Part shown: positions 1 to 9,312 of the stretch, one piece after another
Position numbering within the stretch: the stretch's first letter is position 1
Layout of the letters: every line of letters starts with the position of its first letter
Assembly: GCF_964656455.1 (NCBI RefSeq)
Contig: NC_135720.1
Location: 103,490,696 to 103,554,695, forward strand
Direction of reading: 5' to 3'
Length of the DNA: 64,000 nt
Origin: Halichoerus grypus
Taxonomy: Eukaryota; Chordata; Mammalia; Carnivora; Phocidae
Notes under the pieces: model-generated
What the model was told of the DNA's origin: nothing
Database searches by the model: none
What the model saw: only the letters and a program-made list of their open reading frames with translations
Translations under genes and position numbers: made by a program

Positions 1-769
1 TTTATTTAGGCTAATGGTGTTAAACAAGGGAAAGTAATTGGACATTTAATTAATTAGGGTCATGCATACATTTCTACTGATAATTAGAATCATATATTTG
101 GAATAGTGATGATTCCTTAGTTTAAAACAAATTGTACACTTATTTCTCAAGTGTGTGTAAATATCTAAAATATCTCATTAAGACAAAGAATCTTATTCAA
201 GCTAAGAAGTTCATAATAGAAATATAAACATAACTCTGAATAATGAATGTGCTACCAGATTATGAAAAGCATATGGCCTGGAGCCTCTGTTCCCCTTTTC
301 TGTTTCTTAGAAATTACTCACAGCACTTAGCTCAGAGCTGAACACCTAACAGGTAATTGAAGACTAGGCCTGACTGTTGACCAAGCTAAGTGAAGCCAAG
401 TTAACTATAGCTCGTTCATGTACACACACACACACACACACACGCAGATGCACACACACACACACAGCTGTAGTCAGATTAATGCGTCATTTATCTGACA
501 TTATTGTTAGTACATTTGCCAAATAAGTAAAGCTCACCCCTTTAAAGTTATATATTTTAACCGAGATCACAAAATTTTCTTAAAGAAAATACACACTACT
601 CTAACTTCTTAAACAAAAAATTCTCAACATAATATAAACTGTAAGCAATGAATCATGATGGTTCTAATTATAAGCATCAGTCATTTCACTAGGCCTTCAG
701 ATTCTGTTGAGGAACTTTTAGTCATCATCAGGGTATTTATTATTTTAAAACTGTATTCTAAACACTTGA
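1..769. other. AT-rich unique sequence, no gene seen
   Basis: Apart from the CA microsatellite at 422-466 I recognise nothing here. No open frame has an ATG, splice sites and a sensible composition together, and no known repeat consensus was recognised. Confidence 0.5.
422..466. repeat. (CA)n microsatellite, interrupted
   Basis: Two CA runs (422-443 and 451-466) are separated by a short gcagatg interruption. An interrupted array of this length is usually less mutable than a pure one. Confidence 0.95.
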
Positions 770-1366
770 GGCAGTGAGACTTCACCCCCTCCTACAATAC
801 CTTACATCTGGTGGCAACTTTTGCCCCCAGAATAAAACCTGAGAGTTGATCCCTGAAGACAATAGGTGTTCTGCCTGGGAAGGATCCAGGTGTGGGTCTG
901 AGTCTGAGACCATATTAAAATAAATCATCTGGTAACTGTAGCCATCATCCCCATTAGATTCTTCGAGAAACAAAAAGGCAGCTCCATCCAGGAGTAAAAT
1001 ATACTGAAAGGCAATATCCCCCAACTGAAGCCCGCTTTATTTTGCCCCTCTGGGTTCTCCAGCCTCCTCCATGCTCAGGTACCCTATGGGGAAGCCCGTG
1101 CTCTGTCCATGTCAACACAGCAAGCGGCCTGTCCTCTTCATGGGAGAGGCCCATGAGGCAGACAGCTCTGAACAAAAGCAGAGGAACCCTACAACCAAGG
1201 ATCACCCAACACTGAAGAAAAGCCGATTCCATAAAAGAGAAGAATCCGGTGAATAAAGAGATCAACTGTAATTCAGAGAATGGAAGTGATGTTTTTCAGA
1301 AGTATAATTAGTATCTGCAGAGTTTGAAGAAGATAATGCATTCAGAAATCAAGAGCAAGCTACTGC
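770..1366 (+). mobile_element. Probable old L1M 5' region fragment
   Basis: The stretch has the style of decayed L1 5' sequence: a gcagtgagacttcaccccct start, ggttctccagcctcctccat near 1,057, and gaggcccatgaggcagacag near 1,146. It leads into L1 ORF1-like sequence after the SINE at 1,383. An 80-codon frame on the minus strand (782-1,024) begins at TTG, not ATG, and is better explained as antisense repeat sequence. The family assignment rests on memory of consensus wording and is weak. Confidence 0.3.
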
Positions 1367-1382
1367 AAGAAAGAAGCATTTA

Positions 1383-1575
1383 GGGGCTCCTGGGTGGCTC
1401 GGTAGGTTAGGTGTCAGACTCTTGGTTTGGGCTCAGGTCGTGATCTCAACGTCCTGGGATTGAGCCCCAGGCTGAGCTCGGTGTTCAGTGTGGAGTCTGC
1501 TTCAGATTCTCTCTCCCTCTCCTTCCTGCTCACTCTCTCTCTCTCTCTCAAATTAATAAATAAAACATCTTTAAA
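1383..1575 (+). mobile_element. CAN SINE (tRNA-Lys-derived), plus strand
   Basis: The head (ggggctcctgggtggctc) carries the tRNA-like A box and the part near 1,455 (gggattgagcccc) the B box. A CT-rich tract and an aaataaa-type tail follow. A perfect 16-bp target duplication, aagaaagaagcattta, flanks it at 1,367-1,382 and 1,576-1,591, so both ends are exact. It interrupts old L1 sequence. The tRNA-like head is not a functional tRNA. Confidence 0.95.
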
Positions 1576-1591
1576 AAGAAAGAAGCATTTA

Positions 1592-2067
1592 AAGAACAAG
1601 AAAAGATTTCAGGAAATTAAAAAATAATAATTTTCAAAATAAAACCATCATATCAACAATAAAATAGTGTAGACTAAAGACCAAGGCGAGTGTCTGGAAT
1701 TTATTACTGATCTATGAACACCTATAAATTGATCTATAAACAACCTACAAACATCTCATACTGCAAAGCAACAAGTCAAAGAGATGGAAAATATGATAGG
1801 TGAGTTAGGAGACACAGAAGAAAAAGCTACTAGATCCAGTGTATGTCCAATAAGAATTATAAGAGAGAACAGGGACAAAGGAGAGGAGAAAACAATAAAA
1901 AAAGAGGGGGGGATGAACCTCCCCTGGGCTGAAGAATGATAGGAATCTCCAGATTGGAAGGGGCCCATTAAATCTCAGCAGAATGTCTAAAAGGATCCCA
2001 ACTAGGGGTAGGGGAGATTTCAGAATTTTAAAAAATAAAGAAAAAAGCTTTAAAGCTTCTGGAAGAC
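1592..2067 (+). mobile_element. Old L1M fragment, ORF1-like region
   Basis: The segment around 1,775-1,990 reads like degenerate L1M ORF1: gtcaaagagatggaaaatat, a gaattataagagagaacagg block and ccagattggaaggggccca. It has many stops and frame changes and no coding capacity. It continues the element seen before the SINE at 1,383 and is cut by the SINE at 2,077. Confidence 0.55.
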
Positions 2068-2076
2068 AAGATAGTT

Positions 2077-2250
2077 GTTTTTTTTTTTTTTTAAGATTTT
2101 ATTTATTTATTTGACAGAGGGAGAGGGAGAAGCAGGCTCCCCACTAAGCAAGGAGCCCAATACAGGGCTCGGGGCTCGATCCCAGGACCCTGGGATCATG
2201 ACCTGAGCCGAAGGCAGATGCTTAACCGACTGAACCACCCAGGTGCCCGA
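2077..2250 (-). mobile_element. CAN SINE, minus strand
   Basis: Read on the minus strand it ends in a poly(A)/aaataaa tail (the T run at 2,077-2,092) and starts with the cacctgggtggttcag-type tRNA head at about 2,235-2,249. A 9-bp duplication aagatagtt lies at 2,068-2,076 and 2,252-2,260. It sits inside degraded L1 sequence. Confidence 0.93.
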
Positions 2251-2464
2251 GAAGATAGTTTTTATAAAGGAAGTCGAAGCAGACTTACATCAGACTACTT
2301 GTTGGTTACAGCTGGTGCTGGAAGTCAGGTAAGCAGTGCAAACACACACGTGTGGAGACAAGGAGGGAGCCAGGAAATGCACCGTGTGTCATGCAAGGAG
2401 TCTGGGGACAGCACTGCCAGCTTCATACCTAATATTGCTCTTACTTTCTTCTTTACTAACAGAA

Positions 2465-2794
2465 CCTCAATTTGGGGAGGGGGATATCAAGGTACCCAGC
2501 TAAGATTATTCTTGTCACCAGACTCCCGTGAAGCTGGGAGTGGCCATCTGGCTCAGTTCTGGCCAATGAGTGTAAGCAGAAAGTGATCACTGGGACTTCC
2601 TAGAAAGCTTTTTCTAAGGAACAGATTCAACAGCCTGACTGTTTCATTCATTTGTTTCTTTTCCTCCCCCTGCCTGCTTCTCAGAAAGTGGACTTGATAT
2701 GCCTGGAAGCTCACAGCCATCCCATGACCCAAAAGACCAAAGCCCACACAATAAGGGTGCTTCTAGAGAAGGGCAGAACAAGCCCAGATCCCTG
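2465..2794 (+). mobile_element. LTR-like interspersed repeat, family not assigned
   Basis: The block contains tggctcagttctggccaatg near 2,550, gggacttcctagaaagcttt near 2,593, a cctgcctgcttc tract near 2,670 and a final gatccctgat. A related order of motifs occurs at 59.19-59.64 kb. The layout suits a long terminal repeat of MaLR/ERVL type, but I cannot name the family. No retroviral coding sequence accompanies it. Confidence 0.35.
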
Positions 2795-3200
2795 ATGAAA
2801 AATAAAATCATAAAACTATTAAAAAGAAATGTGGCAAATTTACAAAATAGTTTTGGAGGAGGAAAGGCCATTCTGTGTAACATAAAATGCAGAAGCCACA
2901 AAAAGAAAAATTAATACATTTGACAAATTAAAATTTAAAAATTTCTGTGCAGAAAAAATAACCCTGCAAAAAGTCAGATAATTAAAGACAAACTATGCAA
3001 AAAACCATAATTGCCACTCATGTCATAAAAAGTTAATTCCTTCAATATATAATAAAATCCCTAAAAGTTGCTACTGGAAAAAAAAAAAAAAAAGACTGAC
3101 TCAAAGAGAAAAATAGGCTAAAGGTAAGAACAGTTCACAGGAAAAAGAATACAATCACCCTTATATGAAAGGATGTTCAACTCACAATAAAGATAATAAC
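2795..3200 (+). mobile_element. Old L1M (L1MB/L1MC-like) ORF2 3' end
   Basis: The order of decayed motifs matches the 3' end of mammalian L1 ORF2: gccattctgtgtaacataaa near 2,870, aatttctgtgcagaaaaaat near 2,939, an aataggctaaaggtaagaac block and tatgaaaggatgttcaactc near 3,162. Many stops and small indels rule out activity. A pure A run (about 3,079-3,093) is embedded. Confidence 0.68.
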
Positions 3201-3205
3201 TACAG

Positions 3206-3400
3206 TGAAATATTATATATGTTATGTTATGTATTAATATTATATATTATATTAAATACGATAAATATATTCTTGCCTGAGTTTGTATATTCATAGAATT
3301 TTCTAGACAGATACACAGGAAATTTGCTCTTGGAAAGAGTGTGGATGACCAGGAGACAATGATAGATGGAACATTTACTTTTCACCATATAACTCCACTC
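3206..3400 (+). mobile_element. AT-rich stretch followed by L1M 3' UTR-like sequence
   Basis: 3,206-3,265 is almost pure A+T (tattatatatgttatgttat and similar). It is followed by tttctagacagatacacagg and a cttttcaccatat block that resemble the L1M 3' UTR. It fits as the tail end of the element at 2,795-3,200. Confidence 0.45.
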
Positions 3401-3404
3401 TTAT

Positions 3405-3598
3405 TTTCAGAGAGAGAGAGAGAGAGCATGCGAGTAGGGGTGGAGGAGGGGCATAGGGAGAAGGAGAGAGAGAACCTTTAAGCAGACTCCACGCTGAGCA
3501 CAGAGCCTGCTCTGGGGTTTGATCTCATGACCCTGAGATCATGACCTGAGCCAAAATCAAGAGTCAGTCGCTTAACCGAATGAGCCACCTAAGCATCT
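3405..3598 (-). mobile_element. Older CAN SINE, minus strand
   Basis: The AG-rich block at 3,408-3,426, the gtttgatctcatgaccctga element near 3,518 and the gcttaaccgaatgagccacc head near 3,569 are a CAN SINE read in reverse. It is more diverged than the neighbouring copy and its head abuts that copy. No clean target duplication was found. Confidence 0.85.
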
Positions 3599-3610
3599 CA
3601 TAACTACCCC

Positions 3611-3805
3611 CTTTTTTTTAAAGATTTTATTTATTTATTTGACAGAGAGACACAGTGAGAGAGGGAACACAAGCAGGGGGAGTGGGAGAGGGAGAAGCAG
3701 GTTTCCCGCCGAGCAGGGAGCCTGATATGGGGCTCGATCCCAGGACCCTGGGATCATGACCTGAGCCGAAGGCAGACACTTAATGACTGAGCCACCCAGG
3801 CGTTC
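3611..3805 (-). mobile_element. CAN SINE, minus strand, abutting another SINE
   Basis: A tail-side T run and tttatttatttatttgac box are followed by the ggctcgatcccaggaccctg block and a gactgagccacccaggcg head. The flanks cataactacccc (3,599-3,610) and cataactcccc (3,806-3,816) form a slightly diverged target duplication. It inserted directly at the head of the older SINE at 3,405. Confidence 0.92.
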
Positions 3806-3844
3806 CATAACTCCCCTTTTTAATTAAACATCATATTTTGAAGT

Positions 3845-4380
3845 ATTATAGGTTGGCATAGGCAGCTGTAAGAAGTAATACAGAGAGAGTCCTTGTACCC
3901 TTTACCCAGTTTCCCCCTGTGGTAACAATTTGCAAAACTATAGTACAATATCACAAATAGAATATTGATACTAAGATATTTTCATCACCACTGAATCCCT
4001 CATGTTCCCTTTTACAGCTTCATCCATTTCCTTCTTACCAGCAACCCCTCCTTAACCCTTAGCAACCACTGATGGACATTTCAAGATGTTGCATAAATGG
4101 AATCACATAGTATATAACTTTTTTGAATTGGTGCTTTTCACTAGAGGTTAATGCTCTAGAGAGTCATCCAGGTTGTTGCATGTGTCAACAATTTGTTGCT
4201 TTTTATTGCTGAATAAGTTCCATGGTACCAGCATAAATTACAGTTTAACTATTCACTCACTGAAGGATATAGGGGTCATTTCCAGTTTGGGACCATTTTG
4301 AATAAAGTTCCCATAAACATTCATGGACAGGTTTTTGTGTGAACATAAGTTTTTCTTCCTCTGGGGTAAATGCCATCCTA
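3845..4380 (-). mobile_element. Old L1M 3' region, minus strand
   Basis: Plus-strand wording is the reverse complement of the L1M ORF2/3' UTR end: gtaccctttacccagtttcc near 3,896, caaaactatagtacaatatc near 3,932, aaatggaatcacatagtata near 4,095, tttttattgctgaataagtt near 4,200 and aggtttttgtgtgaacataa near 4,329. Short frames within it are antisense noise. It stops abruptly where the younger plus-strand L1 begins. Confidence 0.75.
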
Positions 4381-4381
4381 T

Positions 4382-7300
4382 TAAAGAATGAATGGGTCAA
4401 CCAGGAAATTAAAGAAGAATTTAAAAAATTCATGGAAACAAATGAAAATGAAAACACAACTGTTCAAAAATCTTTGGGGTGCAGCAAAAGCGGTCCTAAG
4501 AGGAATGTATATAGCAATACAAGCCTTTCTCAAGAAACAAGAAAGGTCTCAAATACACAGCCTAACCCTACACCTAAAGGAGCTGGAGAAAGCAGAGCAA
4601 ATAAAGCCTAAATTCAGCAGGAAAAGAGAAATAATAAAGATCAGAGAAAAAATCAATGAACAGTAGAACAGATCAACAAAACTAGGAGTTTGTTCTTCGA
4701 AAGAATTAATAAGATTGATAAACCCCTGGCCAGACTTACCAAAAAGAAAAGAGAAATGGCCCAAATAAATAAAATCATGAATGAAAGAGGTGAGATCACA
4801 ACCAACACCAAAGAAATACAAATAATTATAAGAACATATTATGAGCAACTATATGCCAGCACATTAGATAATCTGGAAGAAATGGATGCATTCCTAGAGA
4901 CATATAAACTACCAAAACTGAACCAGGAAGAAATAGAAAACCTGAACAGACCCATAACCAGTAAGGAAATTGAAGCAGTAATCAAAAACCTCCCAACAAA
5001 CAAGAGCCCAGGGCCAGATGGCTTCCCAGGGGAATTCTACCAAACATTTAAAGAAGAATTAATACCTATTCTTCTGAAACTGTTCCAAAAAATAGAAATG
5101 GAAGGAAAACTTCCAAACTCGTTTTATGAGGCCACCATTACCTTGATCCCAAAACCAGACAAAGACCCCATCAAAAAGGAGAACTACAGACCAATATCCC
5201 TGATGAAGATGGATGCAAAAATTCTCACCAAAATACTAGCCAATAGGATCCAACAGTACATTAAAAGGATTATTCACCATGATGAAGTGTGATTTATTCC
5301 TGGGCTGCAAGGTTGGTTAAATATCCTCAAATCAATCAATGTGATAAAATACATTAATAAAAGAAAGAACAAGAACCATACAATCCTCTCAATAGATGCA
5401 GAAAAAGCATTTGACAAAGTACAGCATCCTTTCTTGATTAAAACTCTTCACAGTGTAGGGTCCATACCTCAATATCATAAAAGCCATCTATGAAAAACCC
5501 ACAGCGAATATCATTCTCAATGGGGAAAAACTAAGAGCTTTTCCCCTAAGGTCAGGAACACGGCAGGGTTGTCCACTATCACCACTGCTATTCAACATAG
5601 TACTAGAAGTCCTAGCCTCAGCAATCAGACAACAAAAAGAAATAAAAGGTATCCGAATTGGCAAAGATGAAGTGAAACTCTCACTTTTTACAGATGATAT
5701 GATACTTTATGTGGAAAACCCAAAAGACTCCACCCCAAAACTGCTAGAACTCATATAGGAATTCAGCAAAGTGGCAGGATATAAAATCAAGGCACAGAAA
5801 TCAGTGGCATTCCTATACACCAACAACAAGACAGAAGAAAGAGAAATTTAAGAGTCAATGTCATTTACAATTGCACCCAAAATCATAAGATACCTAGGAA
5901 TAAATCTAATCAAAGAGGCAAGGAATCTGTACTCAGAAAACTATAGAATACTCATGAAAGAAATTGAGGAAGACACACAGAAATGGAAAAACGTTCCATG
6001 CTCATGGGATTGGAAGAACAAATATTGTGAAAATGTCTATGCTACCTAGAGCAATCTACACATTTAATGCAATCCCTATCAAAATACCATCAAGTTTTTT
6101 CAAAGAAATGGAACAAATAATCCCAAAATTTGTATGGAACCAGAAAAGACCTCGAATAGCCAGAGGAATGTTGAAAAAGAAAAGCAAAGCTGGTGGCATC
6201 ACAATTCCGGACTTCAAGCTCTATTACAAAGCTGTCATCATCAAGACAGTATGGTACTGGCACAAAAAGAGACACATAGATCAATGGAACAGAATAGAGA
6301 GCCCAGAAATGGACCCTCAACTCTATGGTCAAGTAATCTTCGACAAAGCAGGAAAGAATGCCCAATGGAAAAAAGACAGTCTCTTCAACAAATGGTGTTG
6401 GGAAAATCGGACAGCCACATGCAGAAGAATGAAACTGGACCATTTCCTCACACCACACACAAAAATAGACTCAAAATGGATGAAAGACCTAAGTGTGAGA
6501 CAGGAACCCATCAAAATCCTTGGGGAGAACACAGGCAGCAACCTCTTCGACCTCAGCCAAAGCAACTTCTTCCTAGACACATCGCCAAAGGCAAGGGAAG
6601 CAAGGGCAAAAATGAACTATTGGGACCTCATCAAGATAAAAAACTTTTGCACAACAAAGGAAACAATCAACAAAACCAAAAGACAACCAACAGAATGGGA
6701 GAAGATATTTACAAATGACATATCAGATAAAGGGCTAGTATCCAAAATCTATAAAGAACTTATCAAACTCAACACCCAAAGAACAAATAATCCAATCAAG
6801 AAATGGGCAGAATTCATGAACAGATATTTCTGCAAGGAAGACATCCAAATGGCCAACAGACACATGAAAAAGTGCTCAACATCGCACGGCATCAGGGAAA
6901 TACAAATCAAAACCTCAATGAGATACCACCTCACACCAGTCAGAAGGGCTAAAATTAACAAGGCAGGAAAAGACAGATGTTGGCGAGGATGCAGAGAAAG
7001 GGGAACTCTCCTACACTGTTGGTGAGAATGCAAGCTGGTGCAGCCACTCTGGAAAACAGTATGGAGGTTCCTCAAAAAGTTGAAAATAGAGTTACCATAC
7101 GACCCAGCAATTGTACTACTGGGTATTTACCCCAAAGATACAAATGTAGGGATCTGAAGGGGTTCGTGCACCCCGATGTTTATAGCAGCAATGTCCACGT
7201 AGCCAAACTATGGAAAGAGTCTAGATGTCCATCAACAGATGAATGGGTAATATATATATACAATGGAATATTATGCAGCCATCAAAAAAATGAAATCTAG

Positions 7301-7404
7301 CGATTTGCAACAACGAGGATTGAAATAGTGGGTATTATGCTAAGTGAAATAAGTCAATCAGAGAAAGACAAGTATCATATGATCTCACTGATATGTGGAA
7401 TTTG
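4382..7404 (+). pseudogene. L1 ORF2 remnant (reverse transcriptase part), disabled
   Basis: ORF2p normally supplies endonuclease and reverse transcriptase for L1 and SINE retrotransposition; the endonuclease part is absent here. The remnant occupies three frames. Frame one covers the start of the RT domain and includes NKSPGPDG near codons at 5,000, then a TGA at 5,290-5,292. A small deletion near 5,460 shifts to a second frame that holds the catalytic loop, written FTDD instead of FADD (5,687-5,698), with stops TAG 5,756-5,758 and TAA 5,849-5,851. An extra G near 6,008 shifts to a third frame, open to a TGA at 7,023-7,025; another TGA lies at 7,155-7,157. Family copies normally continue past these stops to about 7,404. 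There is no upstream ATG and no ORF1. It is dead. Confidence 0.92.
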
Positions 7405-7692
7405 ACAAACAAGGCAGAGGATCATAGGGGAAGGGAGGGAAAAATGAAACAACATGAAACCAGAGAGGGAGACAAACCATAAGAGACTCTTAATCTCAGG
7501 AAACAAACTGAGGGTTGCTAGAGTGGAGGGGGGTGGGAAGGATGAGGTGGCTGGGTGATGGACATTGGGGAGGGTATGTGCTATGGTGAGCACTGTGAAT
7601 TGTGTAAGACTGATGAGTCACAGACCTGTACACCTGAAACAAATAATACATTATGTGTTAATAAAAAAAAGAAAAGGAAAAAAAAAAAGAAT
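4382..7692 (+). mobile_element. Younger carnivore L1, 5'-truncated, inactive
   Basis: This is an approximately 3.3-kb 3' part of a roughly 6-kb LINE-1. It begins inside ORF2 after the endonuclease domain, runs through the reverse transcriptase and C-terminal regions, and ends with a 3' UTR (from about 7,405) closing in cctgtacacctgaaacaaat and an A-rich tail to 7,692. It has diverged little compared with the L1M copies around it, so it is the youngest LINE in the window. L1 copies mobilise by target-primed reverse transcription and commonly truncate at the 5' end. I could not define a convincing target duplication; only a weak aaagaat match joins the two flanks. It separates two stretches of old minus-strand L1. 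Confidence 0.93.
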
Positions 7693-7985
7693 AGACATTC
7701 TTGCCTTGTTCCTGCTGTTGGGGGGAAAGCAGTCAGTCTTTCATTATTAAGTATAATGTGAACTGCAGGGTTTTTGAAGACGGTTTTTATTAATTTGGGG
7801 AAGTTCCCTCTGTTCTTATTTTTCTGAGTATTTTTGTCATGAACAGGTGTTGAATTTTGTTAAATGCTTTTTCTGAATCAACTGATATGGTCATGTGACC
7901 TTTTTTTCTTTAGTCTTGATAATATGGTGAATTACAATGATTAATTTTGGACTATCGAAACAGCTTTGTATCCCTGGAAGGTACA
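7693..7985 (-). mobile_element. Old L1 ORF2 fragment, minus strand
   Basis: Read in reverse this is L1 reverse-transcriptase sequence: gacattcttgccttgttcct (7,694), aatgctttttctgaatcaac (7,864) and gctttgtatccctgg near 7,964. It may be the other side of the minus-strand L1 at 3,845-4,380. If so, part of ORF2 has been lost, because the two pieces are not contiguous in an L1. Confidence 0.7.
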
Positions 7986-8270
7986 AATGATAAGGAATAT
8001 TAACGCAAATTGGTTGTAGTATCTTCGAGTCTCACCCAAACCGTTCTTTCTCTGAGCTCCACTGTACTTCCTCACCTGCTGGGGAAGTTGACAAGGCTGG
8101 CTTTAGAGGACACTGATCCAGGCAGAGATCACCAGGCCGTGACGTTGGCAAGTATCACAGGACAGTATGCCAAGGAAGAGGGTACTGTGGATACATCAGA
8201 CTGAGTGAGGAGATGTATGCATTGTGCCAAGCTTGCTGCCTTGGGGCCCAGTGAGGTACTAGCCTTCAGT
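7986..8270. other. Unique sequence, no feature recognised
   Basis: A 64-codon frame (8,010-8,204) has no recognisable domain, and nothing around it suggests an exon. No known repeat was seen. Confidence 0.4.
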
Positions 8271-8285
8271 TGGCCAGTAATTTCT

Positions 8286-8472
8286 TTTTTTAAAAGATTT
8301 TATTTCTTTATTTGAGAGAGAGAAAGAGAGTGTGTGAGCAGGGGGAGAGGCAGAAGGACAAGCAGACACCCCACTGAGCGGGAAGCCTGATGCAGAGCTC
8401 GATCCCAGGACCCTGAGACCATGATCTGAGCCTAAGTCAGACCCTTAACCGACTGAGCCACCCAGGTGCCCC
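8286..8472 (-). mobile_element. CAN SINE, minus strand
   Basis: The T-rich tail side, a GA-rich tract, gctcgatcccaggaccctga and the accgactgagccacccaggt head are all present. The target duplication is 15 bp with one mismatch: tggccagtaatttct (8,271-8,285) and tggccagaaatttct (8,473-8,487). Confidence 0.95.
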
Positions 8473-8487
8473 TGGCCAGAAATTTCT

Positions 8488-9058
8488 ATTGGAGAACAAT
8501 GTGGCTGATTAATTCTGTCTAATTTTGCCCATAAACATACAAGGCATGAGGGGAAAACACATCCAACTATTGTTGGAATGCAGTCCTCATGCACATAAAC
8601 TCACATCCGCTTACTTTGCCTTGCTATATTCTAGGAATTGATTCTACATTTTTGGTGGTGTGAAATAAACTGTGTCAACAAATCCCAGACTTTGTCACAT
8701 TAATCTAGTGCACAGTTGTAAAAATACCTGTAGACCTCTAACATTGCTCATAGGCTGGGAAAATGCATCTGAGAGAAATGAAGCTTGGAAAGAATGCCTT
8801 CTAGCCCGGAGTCTGGATAACATTCAAGCTACCTGGAAGAAACAGGCAAGATTTGGTGTGTGGAGGCTCTTTCTCTGTGCCTAAGAGCCCTAGGGAGGCC
8901 AGAAATCCAAGGCAAATGTCTGTTTAGAAGCAAAGGCCATCTATAAATTTAATTCTCTCACCTGAATCATCTGGTGAGGAATTTATATATGTCTAGTGAA
9001 AGTAGAAAAACATTGTCCAGCATTTTAGATGGAAAGGGCTCCATATTCTATTTTTCTT
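8488..9058. other. Unique sequence, no gene or repeat recognised
   Basis: Base composition is ordinary, with only short chance frames, of which the longest plus-strand one (70 codons, 8,672-8,884) has no domain signal. Confidence 0.4.
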
Positions 9059-9066
9059 CCCTAGAT

Positions 9067-9304
9067 CAGTGTTTCTCAAATTTTTTTCATTCTATCTCCC
9101 CCAGGGAGACTTTTTATACATTTCTTTCCTAATTGTCCCCCTGCCCACATGAAATTTGGATACTACAGATATATTGTATATCTGTTTATGTTGATGGGTA
9201 GGGTTGAAATTTGGAGGGCCATAAATCATTGTAATATCTAATTCCCACCCCCCAACCAATTTTTGCCCCCTTGGCAGTAATATTTCCCCTGATAAGAATA
9301 CGTG
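9067..9304 (+). mobile_element. Non-autonomous hAT-like DNA transposon
   Basis: The 5' end cagtgtttctcaaa is a classic hAT terminal motif, and the 3' end (gataagaatacgtg) is a decayed partial inverse of it. An 8-bp target duplication with one mismatch flanks it: ccctagat (9,059-9,066) and tcctagat (9,305-9,312). Eight bases is the size hAT transposases make. The 238-bp length leaves no room for a transposase. The family is not assigned. Confidence 0.6.
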
Positions 9305-9312
9305 TCCTAGAT

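Noticed and set aside
782..1024. 80-codon minus-strand frame with an exon-like look
   Set aside because: It opens at TTG, and the flanking plus strand resembles old L1 5' sequence, so it is likely antisense repeat translation.
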